From NCBI GenBank assembly GCA_029224185.1, contig CM055189.1, forward strand, positions 27,378,457 to 27,442,456: a DNA stretch of 64,000 nt, read 5' to 3'. Numbering within the stretch: position 1 is the stretch's first letter; every line of letters starts with the position of its first letter. Shown here in pieces: positions 55,149 through 64,000 of the stretch. Under the pieces are notes generated by a model, which saw only the letters and a program-made list of their open reading frames with translations, was not told the DNA's origin and did no database searches. Both the position numbers and the translations under genes were made by a program. Origin of the DNA: Karalla daura (taxonomy: Eukaryota; Chordata; Actinopteri; Chaetodontiformes; Leiognathidae).

Positions 55149-55810
55149 ACTGGTTTCCTCCCACAGTCCAAAAGAAAATGCATGTTTTAATTAATCTCCT
55201 ATACTGAACTGAGACATGAGGCATGTGTAATGTTTAGGTGCCCTCTAAGTAAAATTTAAGCTTGCATAAAATAAATGTAATTGTAAGTGTATGTGTTAGT
55301 TGAGCTGATTTCTATTGAGTTTGTGGAGATGATGCGTCACCTGTACTGAAGTTTCAGAGATGTGTAAGTTGTTCATTTCACTTTGGCCTGCAGCCCTGAA
55401 ACATGTAAGACAAATATTTCCATCCAAAACTGGAAATATGAACCTGTATTATCTGTCTCAAGGCGTCAGTGCATAAGTACCGGTATGCAGTGTCATAAAT
55501 ATGACAGGGTGGGAATGTCAACATGCAGCCTTTCTTATGGCCCATTTCTAATTCAGAACATTGTTCTATTTGTAGGACAGTATACACAACTATGCAGTAT
55601 CATAAATACATATTGATGTTTATAACACACCAAACCGAAATTTGAACAAGTTATGTATCCAAAAAGTACATGTACCAGTGCCAAGACAACGTAACAGACA
55701 GAGCGAGCAACGAGGACGAGACATCTAGCTTTCTATCTGTGTTTCTATATGTATATTTATGCTTAATCCCTTCATCCCTGCCAACCCTGCTCTGTTTAGA
55801 CAGAGGGTAT
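55149..55810. other. Gene-free interval before chtf18
   Basis: AT-rich, with no exon, RNA gene or clear repeat recognised. Confidence 0.4.
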
Positions 55811-56052
55811 GTGAATGTGTGTGTGTGTGCGCGCGCGCGCGCGCCCTTCAGGTCAGACCTGTTCCTTTCGTGGGACTGACGGGAATGTGACGACCAATCA
55901 GAGAGCAGGTTACTCGCGTCACCCGGAAGTAATATACCACAACAAAAAATTGCCGGGAAAGCTGCAGAAACGGCGAGAGACCTATACTCACAATACACCA
56001 GTCGATACAGACTAAATTAGACTCTTTGAGCGCTTCATATACTGAAGCCGCC
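55811..56052 (+). promoter_or_regulatory. chtf18 promoter region
   Basis: Directly upstream of the chtf18 ATG. Contains alternating (TG)n(CG)n at 55817-55844, a CCAAT box (GACCAATCAGAG) with core at 55894-55898 about 155 bp before the ATG, and CGGAAGT (ETS-like) at about 55923-55929. No TATA box noted. CCAAT plus ETS sites are common in replication-gene promoters; function is inferred. Confidence 0.5.
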
Positions 56053-59000
56053 ATGGACGAGTACGACGAGCTGTTTGAGATCGAAGATGACTTCGAGAAG
56101 CAGTTTGCCGACGAGCTGGAGGTGTTGGCTGATATGGACAGTGAGTGAAGTTGGCTAACAAATGCAACACTTAGTTGTATCGTTTATCCCCGGACAGCAG
56201 CCGAATTCACTACTTAGCCAGAATTTTGTCAGATAATCTCGCTAACATTACTGAGCTGAGAACCTGAACATGACCCCGAAACACAACGATAGTTCGTGCA
56301 GTTGTTATAGATCTACTTCGACTTGTCGCATTAACGTAGTTCTCTCAGTCGAATATGTAACGGTATACGTCACGCATGTTAAGTTGTATGGTATTGTTGT
56401 CATTATAAATGATGAAGCTTGACTTGCTAGTTTGTCATTTTACATTAGTCCGTGATCTATGAGTGGAACGTGGTTACATGAATATGAAAGACACTTCACG
56501 TTCATCCCAAATGCTTCAAGTCCAGTGGTCATGATTTATGATTCCTGGGATTACAACCGGTAACCTTCACAGACGTGTTGTGACTTCTATTCGTTGCATT
56601 AGCAGTTGATCGCCTCACTTCGTATTCTCCGTGTCTTGACTGGTCCAGGGGAGACAAAGGGTTGCAGAGATGACATGTCTGACATGGAGCACCTGCTAGA
56701 TGATCGGCCAATCGGTGGGTGCATCTATAGAGCACATTGATATTTTTGCTCTCATTCCGATTGCGCGCAAGTTGCACCTCAACTCCGACCCCCGTCCCTG
56801 CAGCTCCCAGGGCCAAGCGGCAGAAGCGGGATGCGCTGGTGGTCAAGCGCCTCTTCAGCACGCAGCAGAGTAAGGAGAACGACGCGGCGGCACGGAGCTG
56901 CGACATCACGCCGCCCTCCTCTCCAGAGCGGTATGAGGCCGCCCCCGCGGTCAGGTAGGGGGGGAGGAAAGCCAGGGGCCATCGTCTCCACAGAGCACCT
57001 GCTAATAACTCGCAACATTGCTTTTGTTATGCGCGCTTCTTTCGCGTGCGTTTCTACCCGTAGGTCCGTCCCAGAGGTGTTGGACATCAGTGGCCTGGCT
57101 GAGATCCCGGCCACACCCCGGCATCGCACCCCGGCGTCCCGGCATGCTCTGAGGAGACCTCCCCCACAGGGAGAGTACGTCACTGTGACGGACTCGTCAG
57201 GGAGCCGGGTCTACCTCCGACAGAGGGAAGACTCCCAAGCAAAGGTTGGAAGGCCGTTCACCCGTCGGGCCGAACGTTGCCTCCTCTTCTACCTCCACTC
57301 ATCCTGAGCAGTCACATTGCGTACAACTCAAACCAGCGTTTGCACCTGCCTGCTCCTCCAGGTGGTGGACACCAGAGTAGTTCCAAACTCCCAGGGTGCG
57401 CTGGGCCTGCTCTCGCTGCCAATTGGTGTTTTAAGAGAGCTGGAGGAAGAGAGGGTGAGTGACTACTAAGCTTTAATCTTTTTACTTTTTAACTTGTCTA
57501 TAACTCATTTAACAACTCCTTTGACTCATTTTTACTTTTAACTCATATCGGTCAATTATAAAATATGAGGGGTGAATCGAATCACTCTAGTCCTGATATA
57601 CCACAGACTTCATTTGTGGATGACACTGTTTCGGATTTTGTGCATCTTTGCGTGCGTTTTGCGAATTCACTGCTTATCTAGGCAGACGGTACGTACGGTG
57701 TGAGCTGTGCCCTTGAAGCTGTTCCCTTTCAGCTCCGGCTAAATGCGCTCTCCTTCGCTGAAACCCCCGTAGCGTCACAGTCGGGCCGTGGAAGAGTCCC
57801 AGCGTCCGACAAAGCTGCTGGCCTGGTAACGACCACGTCTCCCGTCTCGGCGATACCGATGTTGACTGATATCATGTGTTCCGAGCTTGTCAATCGTCCT
57901 CGTCGTTTGTCACAGCGACGTCAACGACGTGCTCACCGAGCCTGGAAGTCGAGAAGACGAGGAGAACGGGGACAGCGAGGAGCCCTCCTCGGAGCTGACC
58001 TCCCGGCTCTGGGTGGACAGATTCTCTCCTCGACACTATACGGAGCTGCTCAGTGATGACGTGAGTCGGCGCTCGCCGTTCCCGTGTCCCGTTGCATGGG
58101 ATTGTCCAGGCTAAGTGTCCCCGCATGTGCCCGATCTCTCTCCCCAGTTCACCAACCGCTGTCTGCTCAAGTGGCTGAAGCTCTGGGACGCGGTCGTGTT
58201 CGGGAGGGAAAGGAAGGCCCGCCCCGCTCGACCGGCTCCCGGTCAGAGCGCCGTCTCCTCCAAACCCAACCAGGCCGTCCCGAATCCCAGTCGATTCAAG
58301 AGCAAGGTCGAGGCGACGGAGGAGCTGCTGGAGGCCGAGCTCGACCCGGACAAGCGGCCCAAGTTCAAGGCAATGGCGGCGGCGCGCCATCGACTTATTG
58401 CCCCACAGTCGCGATGGTTCGTTTAGTCAGTTTGTGTGTTTTTTTTCTTTTGTCTCCAGGTGGCGCTGCTGTCCGGACCTCCGGGTTTGGGCAAGACCAC
58501 CCTCGCGCACGTCATCGCCAAGCACGCCGGGTACAACGTGGTGGAGATCAATGCCAGGTTGGGGGCCCGTTCACGCAATCGAGACCTCGCATTGAATTCT
58601 CGACGCTCCGCGTCTCAGCCGCGAGGATGAAATGTATGTTTCCCCAGCGACGACCGCAGCGCCGAGGTGTTCCAGAAGCGGATCGACGCGGCCACGCAAA
58701 TGAAGTCCGTCTTGGGGGCCAGCGAGAGGCCCAACTGCCTGGTCATCGACGAGATTGACGGAGCGCCCTCTGTACGTCGCTGACACTCTCCATCACAATA
58801 TGAGACCTCCACTGTCCTCAATGCAGACAGAAGCTCAGTTTGCCTCACGGATGCAACCAGTGACTAGCTTTGTTTATTCAGTTTTAACCGTTTGCTACCG
58901 GAGCTCCTGTTTGGATCTCCCCAAGTGTCCTCAGTTTGTTACTATAGCTTGTTGAAGTAAGACATAGGTGTTCCTTCAATCTCTACGGTTTCCGTCCGTC

Positions 59001-62000
59001 TGTGTTGCTTTCCAGGCTGCCATCAGCATTCTGCTGGCAACGCTGAACCGCAAGGAGGGCCACGGTGGCGAGGCTGGCGCCGAGGCTGGGAGGAAGAAGA
59101 GGAAGAAAAAGGAGTCCGCTCTGCTCCGGCCAATCATCTGCATCTGCAATGACCTGTAAGACGGGGAGGGGGGGGGCTGCAGCGAGGATTGCCGACCTCT
59201 GCTCCGATTTCATGCACATTTGACAGCATATTTTCTTAGCAGTTTTTCCTGCCTTGATCAGTTTTTCCGCCTTTGATCTCTCAGTTACGTCCCGGCTCTC
59301 AGGCCGCTCAGGCAGCAGGCCTTCCTCCTCAGCTTCCCTCAGACCCAGCCGTCCCGCCTCGTGCAGAGGCTGACAGAGGTCAGTGCCTGCGCGCGCACAC
59401 ACACACGCACACACACGGCTGAGCACGGCCCGCGCCGACACCGGAGCTTTGCGTGCAGATCTCGCTGCGGCAGGGCATGAAGGTGGACGCGGCCGCCCTG
59501 GTGTCGCTGTGCGAGAAGACGGACAACGACATCCGCTCGTGCATCAACACCCTGCAGGTGGGTGGAAGGCCCCGTGCCGGCCAGTATGACCGTTACGCGG
59601 GTCGTTGATAGGTGTTTACAGCGCTTGTGCTGCGTCCACGCCTGTGCAGTTCCTCCACGGCCGCGGCCACAAGCGGGTGGACGCCAGGACCGTCCACGGT
59701 GTGTCTGTGGGCCAGAAGGACCAGAACAAAGGCCTGTTCCACTTGTGGCAGGAGATCTTCCAGTTGCAACGGACCAAACGGTACAGTGTCCTCGATCACG
59801 CCCGCACCAGCTTCAGCTTCAGCTTCAACTTCATTTTGAAGCTAAGCAACAATGTGCACATAGTAAACACTCAGACACTGTGAGAGTGAGAGACAGAGGA
59901 GTTGATTCTCACCCAGGACAGAAAGTATGCAGCAATACATAGATTTCTGGCTAACAATTTAGATAGCAGTCTAGAGGTTAAATAGGTTTCTAGTAGAAAT
60001 GGTGCATGCAGCAGGAAGATCCAGGTCGAGGGACCTCGTCCTGGATCCAACTCGGCGTCTGTGGGGCCTGGTAGCAGAGAAAGACTCCAGGGACGCAAGG
60101 TTCCTGGTCCATATGTTTGTCTTGCACTATCGAGGAGTAGGAGTAGAGGGGAGGAAATCGAAGAGGAGGAGGTGGAGGACAGATGGGGGACCAGGGACCC
60201 CCAGCAGACTCAACCTGTAGCAGCCTATCTAGGATATAAGGTCTATCTGTAGGTAGTAGGGTTTTATCAGGTCTGAGATATAAGAGGGTGCCAGACCATG
60301 AAGAGTTTTGTATACAAGGAGAAGGATTTTGAACTGGATCCTTAATGGTACAGAAAGCCAGTGCAAGGAAGCCAGAACTGGAGGGATATGATCTCTCTTT
60401 CTAGTTTTAGTCAGGACGTGTGTTCTGAGTGAGCCGTAGAGCTCTCAATGACCTATTGGAGCTTCCAGCCAGTAGAGAGTTGCAGTAGTCCAGCCTGGAG
60501 GTAACAAAGGCATGGACCAGCTGTTCACACCATGAGGAACGCACAAGAATCCCAAAGAATGCATGCGAAGAGAAAGCACCGCTCTGGAGCAAGCTAACTT
60601 GTCGTCTCAGGAAACGCGTTGGTGACTGCTTTGAGGAGGCTCCAGGCTCCGGGGGAGGAGCCCAGAGGTTCCAGCACATCCTACACTTGGCCTCATCGAG
60701 CGGGGAGTACGACAAGGCATCCCAGGTGACGAACGCCGTCCCGATGCGTCGCTCTTTGTGAAGCGGTGTAGCGAAAGTGTGACGCGGGGCTCACCGGGGG
60801 CTCGTTCTCCTCAGGGCCTCTACGATAACTTCCTGTCCATGCGTGTGAGGGACCCCACCATGCAGAGTGTGTGCCAGGCCCTGGACTGGCTGTCCTTCTC
60901 CGACAGGCTCAACCACATGATCCTGCGCCACCAGAACTTCTCCCTCATGAGATACCTGCCCTTCCTGTCCGTCACATTCCACTTCCTGTTCGCCCACACG
61001 CACGTGCCGCGCCTCAGCTACCCCCACAGCCAGCACGAGGTACAAAGCAACACGCCGGCAAGCAGAGGGATGGAGAAGCAGGCTGCGGCGGCTGGGTACT
61101 AATGACTGAGACACTTTGTGTCCCCCCCCCCAGGCCTCATCCAAGCTCCTGGGCAGCAGGAACGCCCTGTCCACCATGCTCTCCGACATCCCGGCCGCCG
61201 TCAGGACCAGGATCAGCCATCTCAGCCTCACGCTGGACATGCTCACGCTGCTCCTCGACATCATCTGCCCCAAGCTGCGACCCGTACGTCCGCCCGCCCG
61301 CCGTCCGCCCGTCACGCGTACAGTTGCGGGATGTCTGTGTCGAGCTGTCTGTGTCGAGATGTCTGTGTCGAGCTGTCTGTGTCGAGCTGTCTGTGTCGAG
61401 CTGTCTGTGTCGAGCTGTCTGTGTCGAGCTGTCTGTGTCGAGCTGTCTGTGTCGAGCTGTCTGTGTCGAGCTGTCTGTGTCGAGATGTCCGTGTCGAGCT
61501 GTCTGTGTCGAGCTGTCTGTGTCGAGATGTCTGTGTCGAGATGTCTGTGTTGAGATGTCTGTGTTGAGATGTCTGTGTTGAGATGTCTGTGTTGAGATGT
61601 CTGTGTCGAGATGTCTGTGTCGAGATGTCCGTGTCGAGCTGTCTGTGTTGAGCTGTCTGTGTCGAGCTGTCTGTGTCGAGATGTCCGTGTCGAGATGTCC
61701 GTGTCGAGATGTCCGTGTCGAGATGTCCGTGTCGAGATGTCTGTGTCGAGATGTCCGTGTCGAGACGTCCGTGTCGAGACGTCCGTGTCGAGACGTCCGT
61801 GTCGAGATGTCCGTGTCGAGATGAGCTAACAGAGGGAGGCCAGATGGCACTCATTAAGCCGGGGAAGGTTCTGGTTCTGGTTCTGGACGTGCAGAGCCAT
61901 CTGTTTCCATGGCAACCGCACGTTGGGGGGGGGGGGGGGGGGGGGGGGGGGGTTGGAAAGACAGGGGTCGGGTTCTCTGGTCACGTTCCGATCGCTCCGT

Positions 62001-62152
62001 GTGGCCGCAGGTCAACCCCCAGCTGTTCAGCAGCCGAGAGAAGGAGCAGATGCGGGAGCTGATCGACACCATGCTGGCCTACAACCTCTCCTACAGGCAG
62101 GACCGGACGCCCGAGGGACAGTACACATACGTGCTGGAGCCGTGAGCACACG

Positions 62153-62187
<35 letters not shown>

Positions 62188-62376
62188 CTGCGTTATTGCC
62201 GACCTGTCACTTCACTGCCATGTTGTTATTACATGTGTCGGCCCAAGTTTAGGTGCGAAATATTAGCTGTGCTGACCTACCTGCGTGTTTCTTGCATCCA
62301 TAGTGATTTCTAGCAGTAAATAGCCCTCAGACAGGATATTATGGCATTCAATGCTTGATGGGTAAATAGACAAATT

Positions 62377-62425
<49 letters not shown>

Positions 62426-63410
62426 ATCAGCAGTAAGAGGATTCAGGCTTTGGAGAATGACAGATTTGGCCGCATTTACAGTGCAAAACGTGAACAGCGG
62501 CGCCGCAAAAAGCTTTTGCTGCCTCGCGGCGTCGCAGGCCGCCGCCGCCCCATCGCGTTCCCCCGCCGTTCAGCTGACGCCGCGCGTGTCCCCGTCCGCC
62601 TCCGCAGGCGCGTGGAGGAGGTGGTGCGGTACCCGGGGCTGCCGCCGCGTCGGCAGCTGACCTACCAGGCCAAGCAGACCGTCAGCCGGGAGATGGAGCT
62701 GGAGAGGATGAGGCGGGCGGAGCGGGCCGCGCTGCTCCGCAACCCCGCGGCGGTAAGACCCCCCGCCGCTGATCCGCCCGCGGCGCCGGCTCCCTCCGCA
62801 CGCGCTCTGATGTTTTCCCCCCCTACTCCGTGTCTCGCAGCGGGAGCAGGACAGAAAGCGGCCTGCACCTCAACCCGCCCGGAACCATCAGCAGAGGCTG
62901 GAGAACATCGTCAAACAGACCGCCGTGGAGAGCAGGGTGAGACGACCACGCACACACGCACACACGCACACACGCACACACGCACACACGCACACACGCA
63001 CACACGCGCGCGGTGGTCCACAGGCAACGAGTTCTATCTAACAGTTGCCTGCAGGTGGCGCCAGAGAGGAGCAGTCCTCGCCAACAGCGGGGCATCTGTG
63101 TCATGGTTCGGTAATAGAGAGAGGGAACCTCTAGGGGGCAGAAATGAGGATAATGAGGAGCTGCTGGGTCACAGTCCCCAATGATGAAACTGTGAAATGA
63201 GGCTAGTGTGTGTGTGTGTGTGTGTGAGAGAAAGAGAGAGTGTGTGTTCTTTGCTTCGACCTTCATATTGAGCACCCTCTAGAAACTTCCTGATGAACTT
63301 CTCTGTTGTCTTGTGTGTGTGTGTGTGTGTGTGTTTGCAGCCTGAGGTGGACTTCTTCGGCCGGGCTGTGGCCTCCAGACCCCAGAGGGCGCCGCAGCCG
63401 TCCGACTCAG
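56053..63410 (+). CDS. chtf18: CHTF18, large subunit of the Ctf18-RFC clamp loader (last exon or exons outside window)
   Basis: AAA+ ATPase that loads PCNA on leading strands and supports sister-chromatid cohesion. Twenty-one exons: 56053-56140, 56649-56714, 56804-56954, 57064-57244, 57362-57454, 57773-57825, 57916-58060, 58148-58369, 58460-58557, 58648-58771, 59016-59155, 59285-59378, 59459-59557, 59650-59780, 60611-60725, 60815-61039, 61134-61283, 62011-62141, 62608-62752, 62841-62936, 63341-63410; phases agree through 872 codons. Walker A GPPGLGKT is at 339-346, Walker B LVIDEID at 397-403, then IICICND and KTDNDIRSCINTLQ (sensor and lid region). Before these is TELLSDDFTNRCLLKWLKLWD. The C-terminal PEVDFFGRAV is present. 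The conserved terminal segment that tethers Ctf18 to Ctf8/Dcc1 is not in the window. The intron after 58369 has a GC donor. Confidence 0.95.
59820..60600 (-). mobile_element. LINE-derived insertion in chtf18 intron (59781-60610), including dispersed repeat copy B
   Basis: 59880-60005 repeats the segment seen at 5285-5470. 60290-60400 has the fish-repeat text GCCAGACCATGAAGAGTTTTGTATACAAGGAGAAGGATTTTGAACTGGATCC. 60410-60540 read on the minus strand encodes LVHAFVTSRLDYCNSLLAG, the C-terminal reverse-transcriptase signature of L2/CR1/Rex-type LINEs. The fragment is antisense to chtf18. Flanking splice sites remain usable. Confidence 0.7.
61330..61822. repeat. 14-bp minisatellite, about 35 copies, in chtf18 intron
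   Basis: Unit GAGCTGTCTGTGTC with variants GAGATG-, GAGACG-, -TCCGTGTC and -TCTGTGTT. Copies are in perfect head-to-tail register without spacers. GAGCT forms dominate the first third, four consecutive -TGTT copies sit in the middle, and TCCGTGTC forms, including three consecutive GAGACG copies, cluster at the 3' end. Because 14 is not a multiple of three, all six frames stay open and give spurious proteins. Confidence 0.97.
61925..61952. repeat. 28-bp poly-G tract in chtf18 intron
   Basis: An uninterrupted G run on the sense strand, 58 bases upstream of the exon at 62011. Potential G-quadruplex in DNA and RNA. Confidence 0.95.
62162..62607. repeat. CA and GT microsatellites in chtf18 intron
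   Basis: (CA)n at about 62157-62182 and (GT)n at 62383-62422 in the intron between exons 62011-62141 and 62608-62752. The rest of the intron has no recognised feature. Confidence 0.85.
62945..63007. repeat. (CGCACACA)n array in chtf18 intron
   Basis: About seven tandem copies of an 8-bp CACACACG unit, just downstream of the exon at 62841-62936. Confidence 0.9.
63311..63335. repeat. (GT)n at the acceptor of chtf18 exon 63341-63410
   Basis: TGTG repeat followed by TTTGCAG. The UG repeat stands where the polypyrimidine tract is expected. Confidence 0.9.
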
Positions 63411-64000
63411 GTACCGACGGCCCGTGAGCGCGGCCTCGCTGGTCCAGGGCGAGGGTGGGGAACGTGGGTCACTGAGAGGCGATCGGCCCTCCGCTCCGGG
63501 CAGCAGGGAGGAGCAGGCCGTCGGCCTCGTTGCACCAGGCGTCTCGTTTGGAGCTCCTGTGGCACTCTGCAGCTGTAGCGCTCTCATATTTCCATAAGCC
63601 AACATGAAAACACGGGAGCCAGCAGATCTCTAGCCCCCTCCTGAGACCTCAGCGCCAGGCAGCAGGTAACCGAGCAGCAATTAGAGTTACACGGTCAGAG
63701 CTGCTAAAGCACGAGCTGGCCGGTGGAGTGGCTGTAACTCTGCAGCCCCCCTAAAAGGGCAGGCGAGCGCGGTTCCTCTGGCCCAGCCCGTCTGTAGCTC
63801 GGCGCCAGCGGAAAGTTGCAACGCATGGCAACCCGAAATGGCGGGTTTGCATAAACGCCGAGAGGCCTTGACCGAGAGGGGAGCGGCCCGGCGGCTGTCC
63901 TCCACCGCGGGCCGGCTGCAGTGAACGTATTCGGAGCGGGCTCTCCCCACCCGGGCCGTTCAGAGCGAGAGCAGCAGACCCCCCCCCCCCCCCCCCCCGA
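63411..64000. other. Start of the last visible chtf18 intron
   Basis: Begins with donor GTACCG. No further exon encoding the conserved CHTF18 C-terminus was found before the window ends in a poly-C run (63979-63998). GC-rich, with no other recognisable feature. Confidence 0.6.

Noticed and set aside
57781..57825. Acceptor CACAG at 57776-57780 for the small chtf18 exon
   Set aside because: It leaves the reading phase one base out with both neighbours. The acceptor CGTAG ending at 57772 restores frame (RHSRAVEESQR) and fits both sides.
61330..61822. CRISPR-like array
   Set aside because: Units are contiguous 14-mers without unique spacers, in a vertebrate intron.
61137..61854. Long open frames on both strands (up to about 237 codons) over 61.1-61.85 kb
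   Set aside because: They are translations of the 14-bp minisatellite. A 14-bp unit without stops leaves every frame open; no splice or codon support.
63440..64000. A last chtf18 exon inside the window
   Set aside because: The conserved C-terminal segment expected after PEVDFFGRAV was not found in any frame before 64000.

Overview
The window is teleost nuclear DNA. Every gene is vertebrate and intron-rich with GT-AG splicing, and the coding models are fish-like: an eIF3b of about 680 residues without the mammalian N-terminal extension, and an IRE1-beta/ERN2-type luminal domain. Introns are short, (CA)n/(GT)n microsatellites are dense, and Tc1, hAT, P-element and LINE relics are typical of fish. 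Seven protein genes in 64 kb point to a compact, probably percomorph, genome. The species cannot be named from this sequence. Exon models were built by hand from splice sites and reading phase; all complete models close in frame, and the two models cut by the window edges keep phase through every visible exon. Layout: 1-4143 (-) is the 5' two-thirds of ern2 (IRE1 family), cut by the left edge inside the cytoplasmic linker before the kinase/RNase. 7715-10135 (-) is chst12 in five coding exons. 10.2-19.6 kb has no host gene and holds a GC-rich promoter-like block, a long GT repeat, a Ty3/gypsy pol relic, an integrase-core relic, a Tc1 element with intact TIRs and a foldback palindrome. 19594-24507 (-) is eif3b, head to head with brat1 (25025-29530, +). 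30907-33701 (+) is a GRB2-family adaptor (grap). 35653-50515 (-) is slc5a10, with fam83g (41220-47434, +) interleaved inside it. 50.5-56.0 kb is repeat-rich (Tc1 relic, a hAT-like MITE with TSD, P-element transposase relic). 56053-63410 (+) is chtf18, missing only its last exon or exons beyond the right edge. The genes do not form one pathway; the window is a mosaic of known vertebrate neighbourhoods. chst12-eif3b-brat1 corresponds to human 7p22, grap-slc5a10-fam83g to human 17p11.2, and ern2 and chtf18 have human orthologues on chromosome 16. No bacterial-type operon, CRISPR array, tRNA or rRNA was seen. The most notable signals are (1) a recurring replacement of the polypyrimidine tract by UG-repeat tracts at about eight 3' splice sites across six genes, most extreme in eif3b with 71 uninterrupted CA units next to an acceptor, (2) the reciprocal antisense interleaving of slc5a10 and fam83g, (3) a multi-intron chst12, (4) a 35-copy 14-bp minisatellite with clustered variants in a chtf18 intron, and (5) a GRAP protein with a long linker and an eroded C-terminal SH3.
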